Both the position numbers and the translations under genes were made by a program. DNA of 64,000 nucleotides, from NCBI GenBank assembly GCA_028023455.1, contig JAQFVV010006727.1:355908-419907 (forward strand). The letters run 5' to 3'. Shown here piece by piece: positions 23,946 to 37,033 of the stretch (the first letter of the stretch is position 1; the number at the start of each line of letters is the position of its first letter). Below the pieces are notes generated by a model that saw nothing but the letters and a program-made list of their open reading frames with translations, was not told the DNA's origin and ran no database searches. Source of the stretch: Epiperipatus broadwayi. Lineage: Eukaryota > Onychophora > Udeonychophora > Euonychophora > Peripatidae.

Positions 23946-24639
23946 TTTTCATTTAGATCCTTATTAACCAGCAATTCACAAATCTGATAACATCTTTTTC
24001 TACTGTTCATCTATTCCTGTAGGAAAGGCTTTTAACCTGAAGCAAAATGATATATAAGTATATGTGTGCTAATATAATATATATTAATAACAGGTAGTTT
24101 GATTATAATAAGAAATAAAAAAACATTCCCATGGAGATTTTTTATGATGAATTTACATCAATTTTTAAACAGGATGGAGTTTAATTTTAAATTAATTGTA
24201 CATCTGCTTGTCAGAATTATAAGGTCACTGCTAAAGGCGGTTCAATATGGCACTCATCATTATCAGATTACAATTATAACTGGATGGTCTTTTCAAATAT
24301 GTCAAAATTTATACATTTTTTATGACAGTTATTTAGATCTTAGTTCAACTTCAATTGCTGGTCTAGAACTTTATTCTACTTTCATTTTTAATTTTCTTTT
24401 TTATTTGACTACACATCTCCTTGGGAGCAAAACTATATATTCATAAATATTATTAAAATGATGATAGTAAAAAATAATACAAACTTTATACAAGTAACAA
24501 TAGATTTATATTTTAGTACAATTATAATGGCTAAAATATTTCAAACATATGTATATACTCAATGTATTCTAGTGAAAACATAATTGTTTCTCTCTTTAAG
24601 ATGTCTCACTACAGAGATTTTAAGACACTAATATGTTTG

Positions 24640-25664
24640 GATTATAACACAAAAAGCTGAATGTGTTTTGTATCTTTTGTAACAAACCCACTACAGAATA
24701 AAAATGCTAACCATAAATTTTGTTTTAAATTGGGCAAAACTGCTCCTCAAATATTTGAAAAGATTCAAACTGCATATGACAGAAAAGTCATAAGTGATAA
24801 GAACATTTTCAAGTGGTTTTCAAGAATTTTTAATGGCAGGGAAAGCATTTAAAGACAATCTACAGTTATGTGCATCAAAAACAACTACAAATGAAGTAAA
24901 CATGCAAAAAATTACCAAAATTCATTAAAATGATCTCTGCATATCTGAAGGACTCGTTGAAAACTCACTCACTGGCATTCTCAAAATCATAACTATCAAA
25001 TATATATAGAAGCAGGTCTACACACATTTTCTACCTCACATGTTGACAATTGACCAAGAAGGCATCAGAGTGGAATTCTGAAAAATATTCAAACAACTGC
25101 AACTATGGAACTAGAATTCTTATCAAACATCATAATGGATGATGAAAGATGCTTACAATATAAGTTATCAACCAAATTCCATAGCGAGTAAGGAAAGTCA
25201 TTTTAAAAAAAAAGAAAATTGTGAATGCAAAACAGCTGAATCATAACATGGCTGTTTTTATTTTTATTTAAAAAAACCTTGTCCAACACCAACAAACTCC
25301 TGATAATATGATGATAAACACTAGCTATTATTTAGGTGTTTTGAACTATTGTGGACCATAATTTTGTTCAAATAACATGTATTGCACAGTAACACACACA
25401 GACCCAAGATTGTAAGCAACTTTTTGGTCAAACAAAGGAGCACTATTGTATTTATCCTATTCTCTAAATTTTGTTCATGAATACTTTTTATCTATTTCCA
25501 AAATTAAAGTTCACCATGAAAGGACTATGTCATGGATCAATGCTGGCTATTTAGAAGCAATAAAATGTCTGCAGAAAATCCAGATAGATTTCAAGGACTA
25601 CTTCAAACAGTTTTACAATCATTTCCAACAGTATACTGAGTCACAAAAAATCTATTGTGAATAA
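24640..25664 (+). pseudogene. mariner-family transposase, broken
   Basis: The first part is the mariner/SETMAR-like N-terminal helix-turn-helix: FCFKLGKTAPQIFEKIQTAY near 24719, continuing to WFSRIFNGRES before a stop at 24850. Further on, EFLSNIIMDDERC near 25110 corresponds to the block holding the first catalytic Asp (usually I-x-G/T-DE-x-W). The last part, at 25446-25664, matches the mariner C-terminus, with YSLNFVHEYF in place of the YSPDLAP-x-D-Y/F block and DFKDYFKQFYNHFQQYTES near the end. Several stops and frameshifts separate these, and the catalytic Asp of the YSPDLAPCDY block is not kept. About 340 codons is the usual length. It cannot be active. Confidence 0.85.
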
Positions 25665-25735
25665 TCAATAATACAAACAAAATATAAATAATGTCATTTT
25701 ATTTTATCACTCACCTTTTTACTGGGACACACTAT
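25665..25735 (+). repeat. Probable 3' end of the mariner element
   Basis: After the transposase stop comes TTTTTACTGGGACACACTAT (25714-25733). Mariner 3' ends often have a TTTTTACTGGGACACACT-like sequence. The matching 5' inverted repeat was not found upstream of 24640. Confidence 0.5.
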
Positions 25736-25914
25736 ATATGTTATAAAACAAGATTAAACTTACATGAGCAACAATATAATTTCTTAATATGCAAACAATA
25801 ATTTCAACATCAAGCAATATGTTCCACAATTTGTAGTATATAGCATTAACTAAAAAGATTTTGGAATTCTTTTAGCATTTTAGAATTGTTTCAGTATACA
25901 ATTTATTTATCAGA

Positions 25915-26010
25915 TAAAAGTGGATGACTGTAGGGACTTAGAAAATTTGGGTTCAAATCCCCTTTAATTTCATCTAGGTTAAGAATACACACTATAGTTG
26001 TATTTCAATA
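25915..26010 (+). repeat. tRNA-like SINE, family B, copy 2
   Basis: GGATGACTGTAGGGACTTAG, then TTGGGTTCAAATCCCCTTTA with a perfect box B, CATCTAGGTTAAGAATACAC, and GTTGTATTTCAATATTA. Very similar to the copy 400 bases downstream. Confidence 0.75.
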
Positions 26011-26317
26011 TTACATATTCAGCCTGCAATCTGCCTATCCCTCTTCCATAAATATTTAAATGGACATATTAAAATCTTACATCTGACGGGTGAGTTTGAC
26101 TTAAGATCACTGGCATCGCCAAGAGCTTTGAGCACTCCATCATCATATTTTCAGTTATGGATGGCTGAAGAGTTGGAGCAAATTGAAGCCTGTCCATTAA
26201 AGTGGATAGATTTGCTATATGTGATTCAAACTGATGAGTGGTGGCTCAGCATGAAATATATATATATTGAAGATCATTTATCTTTTTCACATGTATATGG
26301 TCTTGTGAATTGGTTAT

Positions 26318-26425
26318 ATTGGATAGAGTGGTTAACTGTAGGGAGCTTGAAAATTTGGGTTCAAATCCCTTTAATTACATCTAGGTTAAAAATATACACT
26401 ATACTTGTATTTCAATATTATCAGA
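26318..26425 (+). repeat. tRNA-like SINE, family B, copy 3 (best copy)
   Basis: TGGATAGAGTGGTTAACTGT is box A-like and TTGGGTTCAAATCCCTTTAA holds a perfect box B. ACATCTAGGTTAAAAATATA and ACTTGTATTTCAATATTATC follow. It shares the tail with copies 1 and 2. An open frame at 26128-26439 runs through it and is not a gene. Confidence 0.78.
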
Positions 26426-27004
26426 TAAAAGGCACATAGTACATACTAATGGCTAAAACAACAACAACAACTAATCAATAAAAAATACAGTGTATGAACT
26501 TTGAAAATAATTAGGTCAATTTTTCCAATCATATCTAGAGCATAGGCTTTTTAATTACATTTTTTTAATGACAAAAAAAAAAAAATACTTCCCACAAATC
26601 AAGTTATTAATAAGAATTTTTGCTTCGTAAAACATACATTTTTTTATTACTTAAATAAAATTTATGCTATTACTTATTGCTTTTTGGAATTTCATTTATT
26701 ACGAATTTGCATTTGGCTTTTACCTGCATTTCATTTGTTATGGATTGGTTTCGTTCAACACCACTTTTGTCATAGATTATTTCTTGCTTGATAAAATATA
26801 AATCATTCTAATGCTTTTATTTAATACAATTGTTGCTGCATACCTACATTTTATTAATTATGGACTGCTTTCACTTGTGATGACTTTTGCCATGATCAAC
26901 ATCAATCATTTTAATACTTTTATTTAATGCAGATGCAATATGGCAGTTGCTTTTTGAAATTTCATGATAAATTTATACTACTTAACATTGCTTATTTTAT
27001 TTTA

Positions 27005-27102
27005 TTTTTTCAAGTGTCATAGCATCGGCCGGGACGCGAACCCACAACCCAGGCAACTGCTTGTAAGGCAGTCGCGCTGACCTCTCGACCACCAATGCAT
27101 TT
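27005..27102 (-). repeat. tRNA-derived SINE, family A, copy 2
   Basis: On the minus strand: GGTGGTCGAGAGGTCAGCGC, GACTGCCTTACAAGCAGTTG, then GGGTTCGCGTCCC (box B), GATGCTATGACACTTG and an A-rich tail. This is the least diverged copy; it keeps several CpGs and is the best guide to the family sequence. Confidence 0.87.
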
Positions 27103-28185
27103 TTATTAACATAAAAATAATACTCTGTATATGTATAGCCAAAATGTATTAATTTTCTATATTTTGACTAAACAAATTAATTTCAAACTAAATACATTTT
27201 GTTTCTTTAGTATTTATTTTTATGTGTTGGATTTTTTTTCATTATCTAACATTAAATATTGAATGTCTTTGTAAAAATTTTAAACCTAATTCAACTTTCT
27301 ACTGACACTCAACTGTTAGTAATAGCACACAACGTTTAAATAAAGTCTAAAAGTTTTCTAAAACCATTCAATATTTAATGTTCAAAACACAATAAATATT
27401 AAAATGTTATCAACACAAACTATGAGGTAAGCATTTTGTTCCTTTGGTATATTCATTATTTTCAAAATGCATATATTTTCTTTCTTATCGTTTAGTTTCT
27501 TCTTTCAACATTGGTATGTGCTAAATAATCACATGATGGATAGACATCTTAAAACACTAACCTTACTAGCATTTTAATGAAATTACAGTTTAATTATTTA
27601 AAATGTGACTGATGAATATTAAATGAGATTAAAAGAGGTAAAAAGTAATAGATAAATAATATAAAAAATTAAAATAAACAAAAATAACAATATGAAAAAA
27701 TAAAGTAGAAATCAATATAATTAAATTATATATTAGACTCTTTCTATCATCTAATTAATATTAATCGTTCAATATTTTTAGAAAAATTCAACCTTTATTT
27801 AAAATTTTCAAATGCATTTAACTATTAATAATTAGCACATAGCTTAGTATATAACATGTTTCAAATGATATTACTCTCCTATCTTCTTTAGATATTGCTG
27901 GCCTAGTATATTCTGATCAATTGCCAAGGTAACAGTCAGATAAAATTTTATACCTATCAGGGTCCTCCTGATTTCTCCATTTTTTTTTTTTTTTGTAAAG
28001 GCAAGGGTAATGAGTGATTTGCAAATATAAATTATCATACTAGATTGACTTATAGGATTGACATTGTAATAATCACAAAATAAAACAGCGCCTCACAACA
28101 GGCCAATATACAAGAGTAACAAAAAATCTTACATCATTTACTGAAAAAAAAGTTGCAAACTCAGAAAGCATCACATGTATTTCAT
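27103..28185. other. Gene-free AT-rich DNA
   Basis: Nothing recognisable. The sequence CATTAAATATTGAATG near 27250 has an inverted partner (CATTCAATATTTAATG) near 27366, a possible hairpin with a 100-base loop. Confidence 0.45.
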
Positions 28186-28189
28186 TGAT

Positions 28190-29430
28190 TCAGAAAACAA
28201 AAGAAATTAATATGAAATTTAAGCAAACCCATAGAAACCATGTTCCATTAAGACTTATTGTTAGTTTTAGAAATTCACCATGACAAAACTTGTTAAGTTT
28301 CTTCTTAAAATTCTGTCTTTTGACATAGAAAGATATAATAGTCTTTTGTCAGAAATTCAAAGCATTTTGTAGATTAATCAAGAATATGAAATTAAAATAA
28401 CTAACATATTGAGCTTTGATGGGAAAAATGTAAAACATAAATGTACCTGTGATGAATCATTATTTATTGTAAGGAAAAGATTAAATAATGATGCTAGCTA
28501 ACAAGCCTAAATAATTCTTCATATTAATAAAATACTGGAAGTCTTAATATTCTACATGATTAAACAGAATTCTTCCAAAAAAAATCAAAGGACGGTTATG
28601 GATTCACCATCCTGATTAACAACATTTACATTAAAAAAAAACTTGAATCCACAATCATGAATACTACTCCATACCCATCTAAAACCAGATTTCATTATAC
28701 CAATGAATATCTATATGATGAAGGACTATTACAAACATCCTGGACACACATCAATAGCATATCTTTTTCAATTAATTTCCTAATAGAATTAGAAGAGAAT
28801 AAAAACTGGCATTCTTAGATACTCTTGTGACAAGATTCCCTCATGGCAAAATCAAACTACACTTTACAGAAACCTCACATACACATTCAATCATGGCAGA
28901 AACACAAAACATGGAATTATACTATCACTATAGACCAGAGCAAAAAAAAATTGTTCAGAAGGCAGTGATTTGGAAAAAGAAAAGACCTACATAGAACAAA
29001 CTCTGCTCTCTAAAAAATGCAACAAAAAAAAACATAAAAAACATCAATTATAAGTATTGTAGCAGACAAACTAAATAAAATATGCAATCAATATAATGCC
29101 AGAACAGCTTTCCAAAACCATAGCAAACTATAATTATCACAATCTCTACAAAATTTAAATTTGAAATGCTGAAAAACAAAAACTACATCTATGAAGTGCC
29201 ATTTAAATGTGGAAAGGATATATATTGGTGAAACCAGTCATTCTATTAAAAAGTGATTAAAAGATATAAACTGAATATTAGAAAAGCTAAGGTAGTAAAC
29301 TATGAATCCATTAACAAGCATATATTCAAATGGAAGAAAACAAAAACATTGGACAGAGAGAAAAAAGTACAAAACAAAAAATAAATAACTCCACAATTCA
29401 ACCTAGTATGGTAATTCATAATGTTTAGGA
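28190..29430 (+). pseudogene. Penelope-like element: reverse transcriptase and GIY-YIG endonuclease, broken
   Basis: Blocks typical of PLE proteins follow in the right order through many stops and shifts. HRNHVPLRLIVSFRNSP (near 28230) matches the PLE 'LRPIVS...SP' RT segment, and ILSFDGKNV with a following VRKRLNNDA (near 28410-28500) the 'FDV-x-SLFTNVP' palm segment. INSISFSINF...ENKNW and FLDTLVTRFPHGKIKLHF (28750-28865) match the 'LPFLD-x-L-x-R' segment that ends PLE RTs. LKNKNYIYEVPFKCGKDIYI, then GETSHSIKK (about 29170-29260), is a GIY-YIG nuclease core (Y-I...Y-I-GE-T). The central A-x-G-S-P and Y-x-DD blocks are unreadable or deleted. PLEs use these two activities to copy and insert themselves. 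Completely inactive here. Confidence 0.75.
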
Positions 29431-29934
29431 ATACTCATTAATCTTGTCTTTAAAAAAAGAGAAACCAGAAGAATCTTCATAAAAATAAAATATCTATTGA
29501 ATAACTTAGTTGGATGAAGTGTCACTTTCAATTCAATATTCATGAATCTAAAAATCCCTAGTTTGATTCACATACTAAACCAGAAACACTAGAAGAAGAA
29601 AGGAAAATAAAAGTATTCAAAACATAGTTATATACTAATCTGTATGCTATAACTAATAATTGAATGTATTTGAAAAGATTAAATAGAATTTTAACATTTT
29701 CTAAAAACATTTAACAAATAATATTACAAGATGGAAACAGGCTAATATAAAATTACAACTAAAGTATCATCATCATCAATTTTAAGACAACCATTTATAA
29801 TCTTTAAGGTACAAATAACATATTTTCTTGCCATGCTTACAACCTAAGTTAGAATCTGGGCTAGATAAATTTGAAAGTTTTTTTTAATAAATTTTATAAA
29901 ATATTATTAACTATTCATTATCATCATTCATCAA

Positions 29935-30235
29935 CATTTTATACCATTGCTGATCCACTGCAGAATGAAGATATTTCCAAATTAAATTCATATTTTCCAA
30001 TCTCTAGCCTCTCTTCTCCACATTACCTCAGCCTACTTTATTATTTCATCCATCTCACATGTGATCTCATTCTAGGTCTTTTACAATCTCCTAGAATCCG
30101 GTTTAAGATTTCAATTGTCCTTCTATTATCATCTCATTTTAGCAATTTATCAAATTCCAATCTATTAATTCCTTCAATAATGTCAGTAACACTTGTTTGT
30201 TCTCTCACTCATGTATTTTGTTTTTGATCTCTTAG
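29935..30235 (-). pseudogene. RTE-like LINE, C-terminal tail of ORF2
   Basis: On the minus strand a degraded frame reads DDNRRTIEILNRILGDCKRP then RMRSHVRWMK. This matches the 'DNRWT...W-x-P...KRPRGRP-x-RW' tail found after the RT domain of many RTE-type LINEs. On the plus strand the same segment shows the familiar CCACTGCAGAATGAAGATAT (a decayed form of CCACTGCAGGACAAAGGCCT). The element is 5'-truncated; nothing of its RT precedes it on the minus strand. The 118-codon plus-strand frame at 29871 is its shadow. Confidence 0.65.
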
Positions 30236-32380
30236 TTATTCCAATTAGTAAATGACTATCTAACTATTCTAAGATAGAGGGTAAAACAAGGGTAAAAAAT
30301 TGCTCAAATTGTTTTTATTCAGAATTTGACAAATCAGGTGATTTACCATTCTTCTGTGAGAGACTGCTACAGAAGTTATTTTACATTTGATCCTTACCTG
30401 AATGCTTTCCACAATATAATATCACATTTCTAATTGCAATCATAATTAGTTTGCTTAAATGTTTCAAACATTAGTTAAGAAAAGGTTTATTCAGTATGTT
30501 AATTTTGTTAACTGCAAGTGATCTGGTAAAGTAAAGCCAGAATCATAGCACTCATGGAATGGCTGGGTATACTGTAACATTTAAACATACAATGCTAATT
30601 TATTTAAATTAGCAATTTAAATATTCCATTTGTTGGAGAGTTAGATGCTACTCCCTTTATTATTAATGATCTGGTTATTGTTAGCAATAAACCATTCTTC
30701 TTTCACTTTACATTTTCTATCGTCTTGCTCCAGGAAAACAATTTTAACATTTATTGGATCAAAAACGTGGTCAGATTTTTATTTTGTACTCCCAGAAAAT
30801 GGATATATATTTTGAGTTATTTTTAGCTCACTTATACAAATATGGCTATATTTGTCATAGACTCCCCAATAATATACAGATTTGCAAACAACATTGTTGC
30901 ACTCACTTTTATATACGATTTGAAGTGTTTGATTCTGGGATATTTTATGCAATAGTAAAGCTTGGATGCAAGCGTAATTATCAACTCTAAGGATAAAAGC
31001 AATTATAACATATAATAGGTATCTATTTCTCAGAAAATAGAAAAGACATGAAGCCATCTACATTCCTGCTCAAGGAATCATTTATTTGGTATCTATTGCT
31101 GTAAAAGTAATACAAATTAAAAATATTTCAAGATAAAGACCAATGCAAGGGAAAAAAATTCATAGTTATCTGTTTATTTTATCTTCAAGCCCATATCTGA
31201 GGTAAATTCATACTTGAAAGACAATATTTTTAACAGTCCATATTGAAAAACAGATTATGACTTATGTATTACAACTTAAGAATTTGCCCTGAAATCAAAG
31301 TACTAGTTTTATTTGGAGTAAATATTCCTTCAGTTAAATAAACATTGATTTCTTCAAATACCATAACACTGTTTAACAATCATGTCCTAGCTATTTGAGA
31401 ATAAATATACTTTTTAAAAAAATATATAATAACTGAATTTATATTTGTCAAAAAAAAGTATTTTAATGAAACCTAAGTTAGAGGCACATTGATAATATAT
31501 TTTTTAAAAATCTAATTCTTGCAATCTTGCAAATTTCTGGTTCCTAAATAATTTGTGCATAATAAAACTCTCATTCTGCTGTCTAATATTAAAGTAACTG
31601 TAATTAGTTAATATGCAAACATTTATTTTTTAAATCACAGTATTATTTTCGAATCAAAAACTCGTCTATTACTTGAAATATTTTTCTAATACTTCAGATT
31701 GCTGCATAATTCTTGCCAAGATAAACTGTCAAATAATTGGCATACTTATGTTGCAGTAAAAGCTTTTGGTAAAAAATAAAAAAAATTAAATTGGGTGTGA
31801 AGAACACTCTGTGGTAGTCCTAGGTAAAGCGAATTTTTCATAATTAAAAAAAAAGCTCACATTATGGAAAAATTTTCTACATCACTGAAGCAGAGTACTT
31901 GTAAAAGACTTTAAAAACCTAATCCACTTCACATCAAAAAAAAAAAAAAATCTCAGATCAAAAATCATATTTAAATATATATTCTACTTTTAAATAAGAA
32001 TTAAATATTAATAATATATAAATATGTAGGTAAGAAAAAAAACAATTCATTTCAGGATAAAGTCATCTCAAACAGAACTGAGAACCAATAAAATAAAAGC
32101 TAATACTCATTAGGCTTGTCAACTACAAAGAACTGAGAGTTCTAATCATTTATCTCTTTCTTTTCTAATTAAAATACTATTTGCTAACCAATACTGTATG
32201 GTTAACTAGGCTAGTTATGAGCTGACAAGTCAAAAACCAATCCATAAATCAGATTCTGACCTGAAAAAAAATTTCTATATTGTATCCAACAAAAGATATG
32301 AATCTATGATATAAGAATAGTAGGTAGAAGTGCTAATCACCATAACATGAGGCCTGCATAACTATATTTAATATCATCAT
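30236..32380. other. Gene-free AT-rich DNA
   Basis: No protein family or repeat recognised. Overlapping frames on both strands around 30754-31057 have no recognisable motif. Confidence 0.5.
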
Positions 32381-32384
32381 TATT

Positions 32385-33000
32385 TCAATCATTATCAATT
32401 CATTGCAGAAAGAAAGTCCAAATTTAATCCAATTTCTCTGATTTTTAGAAACTCTTCTCATCACAGCAGCAAACTTATTTCATCCATGCATTTCACAAGT
32501 GGTCACTTTCTGGATCTTTTACAAACTCTTGGGACCTAGTTTAATATTTAAACTGTCTACTGTCATCTGGTCTAGCAATATATTCAGCTCAGTTTCAATT
32601 CAGTCCCTTTAATTATTTTGATAATGTCAGTAATACCTGTCTATTCTCTCATCCATGTATTTATTTTTCAATCCTTTTTTGTTACTCTTAACTTAAATCC
32701 CTCCATACTTCACTGAGTACTTTGATGTCTTTATATTGCTCTTCTGTTAACCATCCAAGTTTCAGATTCCAAACATGTTTATTAAAACCCCTCCTTTTCA
32801 AACACATAGGCATGTTTCTTTTTAATATTAAATTATTTCTATCAAAAGCACTCCAGCCAAGTTTAATTCTGAATAATTTAGTCCATTACATTTCTAACAG
32901 TAATAATAATCTGATTGAGGTATTTGTAGCTGTTAACTTCTTTTAATTCGTTATTATCAATCTTTATTTTCTTCTTTTGAGGAAATCCATTGAACAGACT
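32385..33000 (-). pseudogene. Second RTE-like LINE tail, more decayed
   Basis: 32385-32700 aligns by eye with 29935-30235 in the same orientation. Shared blocks on the plus strand are CATTGCAGAA, CATTTCACAAGTGGTC against CATCTCACATGTGATC, TCTTTTACAA, and GATAATGTCAGTAA followed by TTCTCTCA. The minus-strand frame is broken by many stops. 32720-33000 (with CCAAGTTTCAGATTCCAAAC) may be the next upstream piece of the same ORF, but I cannot prove it. Confidence 0.5.
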
Positions 33001-33186
33001 TGTTAACAACTATTTTCATCTAATATCTCTTACAACAATTCTTGAAATTCTTAAGCGTAATTTGCAAAAACATCTAGATGATTTAAATAATCTCCATTTA
33101 TTTTTAATCCATTAGCTTCCCATTTTAATCCACAAAATACTTATTTAAATAAGCATTTATTTTATATAGCGCATATTTATAAATTG

Positions 33187-33285
33187 TAATACATTAAAGA
33201 TCAGCCTGTCAAGCTATTCATTTATTATTAACACTCTTAAAAAGCGCATGCACAATAGCTTGACAGGCTGATCTTTAATGTATTA
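33187..33285. repeat. Perfect 32-bp inverted repeat (hairpin) with a 35-base loop
   Basis: 33187-33218 and 33254-33285 are exact reverse complements (TAATACATTAAAGATCAGCC... against ...GGCTGATCTTTAATGTATTA). A perfect stem in such diverged DNA points to a recent origin. It has no T-run typical of a terminator and no recognised RNA family. Confidence 0.92.
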
Positions 33286-33289
33286 AAAT

Positions 33290-36200
33290 ACTTATTATAA
33301 AACTGCTATAAAATGTTTTGAAATTATTAATTCACTCTGTTGTGTACGCTTCTCAATGTTAATTTTCTTTGTATAACTACATAATTTAATAATTGCTATT
33401 GCATTTTGATAAATATTTTTTAGAATATGACAATATCCTGGATCTATATCTTGATAATCCAATGTTTTAACTACTGTAGAATTGCTTATAAATATATATA
33501 ACCATATAAAAATAAATTATTTAAATATTAAAAACAAATTCTAATTTTTAAAATATTTAAACGCTCTAATATTGAGATAAATGCTAAAATCTTGACTAAT
33601 TGTATAAAAAAGTTTTTTTTAAAAAAAGCTTATATATATATATAGACTGAATTTTAACTTGATAAATTAATAATACATACTCAAACAAAATAAATATGCA
33701 TCAAATACAGAATCAAATGCAATAAATATATTATTGTAAATTGATTAATACGGTAATACAATATTAATGTTTACATAAACATTGATAATTTATTTCTAAT
33801 AATATTTGCATAAACATTGACAATTAGTATTTCTATTGTTTATCTTCAATTTATCAATAAATAATTTTTTTTATTTTTTTTTTTAAAAAGTTCCAATTGT
33901 GGAAATGAAATGTGATTTGAATCTATATCAGCATATATACTCTTAACACTATTTCTAAATTTAGTTTAGATTAATTCATAAATTATTTGAATTCTCATTC
34001 TTCTCACACATAAATCTCAGTTTTTATTAAAGTATATATTCTATGTAATCTTTTTTTAAAAATCAAAACTTATCCATTTTTTGTTCTTCTCATTTCTAAC
34101 TCCAAATACTCAATTTCTTAAAAATGTTATCCTTCTTCCTTATCTTAACATTGTAATCCTATCCTTTAAAATCATAATTCAGTTATTTTTCATCTCTATC
34201 CCAATTATTTTATTTTCTTTATTTAAAATATTTGTTTAGTACCATGTCTAATATTAATGTGGAAAATTGTACGAGTTTTTGATACACCTTCACTCCAGCT
34301 ACCATCAATCAATTATTTTCAAAGTCTTTGCTCAAACACAATGCACTGCTTCAATTTCTAAAACCATACCTACACTATTACCCTCACTATAACTTTCTTA
34401 ATAAAATAAAAATGATATCTTCGCATTCCAATTTCAATCTTATATGTTTCATTTTTGAATTTAAATTCTTATACTTTTAACATAAGGCTTCAGTGATTAT
34501 TAAGGCTTAAACTGGATTCCATTAATGTATGGAGAGTTTGTTACTGTTTCAAAATTACATTTCCTTATGTAATGTTAGGAACTGATAATCTAATAGGATG
34601 TTTTTTAAAAAAAATGTCCATTATATCTACTTATTATTTTAAAATAAACATTAATTTATTACAAATGTGTTAAATAAATTAATTTTTTTGAATGTACACT
34701 ATTTATATTATAATTATTCCAATAAAATCAGTTCAAATTCATTAAATAATTATGTATTAATATATTCTGGAAATAGCAGATGGGATATTAAAAATACATA
34801 TAATAGTATAACAAAAGGATTTTTGTTACAGTTATGAAAAAATTTGCTTGACACTTATATGAATGTACAATTTTGTCTACATATGCATACAATAAAAATC
34901 TTTTTTTTTTTTTAAAATATAAAATAATTTAATATTACTATAAGATTATATACAGGATAAATTCATCATATTGATTACAATTTCAGGCAGTAAATCAAAA
35001 TAAATGTAAAATTCCAAGTCTTCCTTAAATTCGACTACCATATGGAAATAAGGATTACAACGGTGGCACTAGAATGGAAAAAAGGAAAACCGATCTTGTT
35101 TAAAATAAATGTAGAACTGACTACAATTCTGTTTTTTGTTCTTGAATTATTAATTTCTGTGAAAAGAAAACACTAATAGAACATGAAACAAAATGAAAAT
35201 TTTTGTAAAACTTAATAATAAATCTATTTATTGAAGTTTTATGTTAATTCCAAAAAAAATCTATTACTACAGAGGAGGAAATAAATTGCCAGCATTACTC
35301 AAAGATGATAAATGATTTTGCAATGCTTAAATTTTCTTGTATAGATTCAAGATAATCAACTGACTGATAAAACAGTCTCCTGATATAAAAATTGCAACTG
35401 GAATTAAAAAAATTTTTTTTTTTTAGATAGATAAGGATTTTCCAACAAGCTTAAAATATTTTAAGCCCGTCTGTCTTTAATTGATGTAATTAATCATCTA
35501 TTATGGACTAATCAGACAAATAAAGTATCTAGATAAAAAAATAATAATCTGAAGGATATTAATTCATTGACTGTATAATTAAAAACACACCCATACAACT
35601 GTAACTAGGTGAAGTCTTCAATACAAGTAAAAATGATATATGTTTATATGATGTATTAATAATTTCAAAAGTAATTAATATAAAACTACAAATCATTCAA
35701 AAATTATTAAAAATAGAGAATTATTTCTTTTGTTTTTAATTTGTCTCTCTTTCACTCAATAAAATATATATAATGAAAAAAATGTTTAATATGGTAAACT
35801 TTCATTAAGAAAATGAACATATATTAATCTGCATATATTCAAATAATTATGAATCTACAACATGAATTGTAATATTTTCTTGTTAAAATAAAGCAATAGT
35901 TTTCAACCAAGGTGCAATAATGACATTTTAGAGGTGCTATGAAAGATAAGTGATAAATAACTCCAAAATATTTTTTAAGATGAAAATTTAAAATTCAACA
36001 TAAAGAAGGTGAAATAGATATATTATAGGTAGCATGACAAGACATCCCATATTATCAAAGGAAGCTTTAAATTGTATTGTTACAATTTGCTACTAATTAT
36101 TTATAAAAATTAGGCTTTTCTCTAACAACTATTAAAAAATAAAATAATATCAGTAAAAAAAGAAGTGGATGATGTACTTTTAGCACATCATTAAATATTT

Positions 36201-37030
36201 TAAAAATCTGTGAATGGCATCAAGGACCAATATCACATTAAATATCTTATTTACGTATAATTTTATTGTAATACCATGTGTGATTTAGGACAGTGTTAGA
36301 GTATCAGAATTATAAACTCAAGATTCATGGATCATCACTCTATCATTTCAGATGTTCAAACATTAATTTCCATGCTTCAAAACATTTAATTATTTATTTA
36401 TATTTTGTTATAATTATTATTTATGAATTTTATTGCTGAATTTACCTCCATAATTATATTTATAAATTATTGAATATCTTTGCAATCACTTTATTGAAAG
36501 AACTATATACAATTTAAAGTGATTAATATTATGAATTATTTATAATTACATAAAATTATAAAGATATATAAAAAAATAAAAATACTCTAAATTTTTTTTT
36601 TTTTCAAGTTGGGGGTGTCACTCTTAAAAAAATTAAAAAATCATGGAAATAAAGGTCCAGATTGGAATACCAATATGCAAATAGTTTTAAACTTAATTAC
36701 TATTATATTATATTTAGTGCTACTATAAGGCAAACATTGATTATTTATATATACTGCTTTTCGTTAATTTTTTAAATCATGTAGTTTAATCAATTAATGA
36801 AATGGTATTCATTTTAATTAATTCACAAGAGATTATACTGATTTCTAAATATAAAGTGTAAAAAATAGTGAATTAATATTTGACCTGATAAATATCTTCA
36901 TGCTTAATTACAAAACAAATGCGATCCACTTTTTTAAATATATAAGCATAAACTTACTACATAACAACAAAAGTTATGTATATATCAATGTAATAATTAA
37001 AAAGAAATAAAGGCCTACATTAAAATGTTT
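33290..37030. other. Gene-free AT-rich DNA
   Basis: Pyrimidine-rich on the plus strand from 33990 to 34500, perhaps a very old LINE on the minus strand. GTATGGAGAGTTTGTTACTG near 34528 resembles the 3' part of the ribozyme-repeat family. Nothing else can be supported. Confidence 0.4.
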
Positions 37031-37033
37031 TAA

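Noticed and set aside
29871-30227. 118-codon plus-strand frame rich in Ser and Leu
   Set aside because: It is the antisense shadow of an RTE-like LINE tail that is readable on the minus strand.
34521-34575. Copy of the ribozyme repeat (GTATGGAGAGTTTG)
   Set aside because: Only about 20 bases match clearly and the characteristic 3' end is missing.
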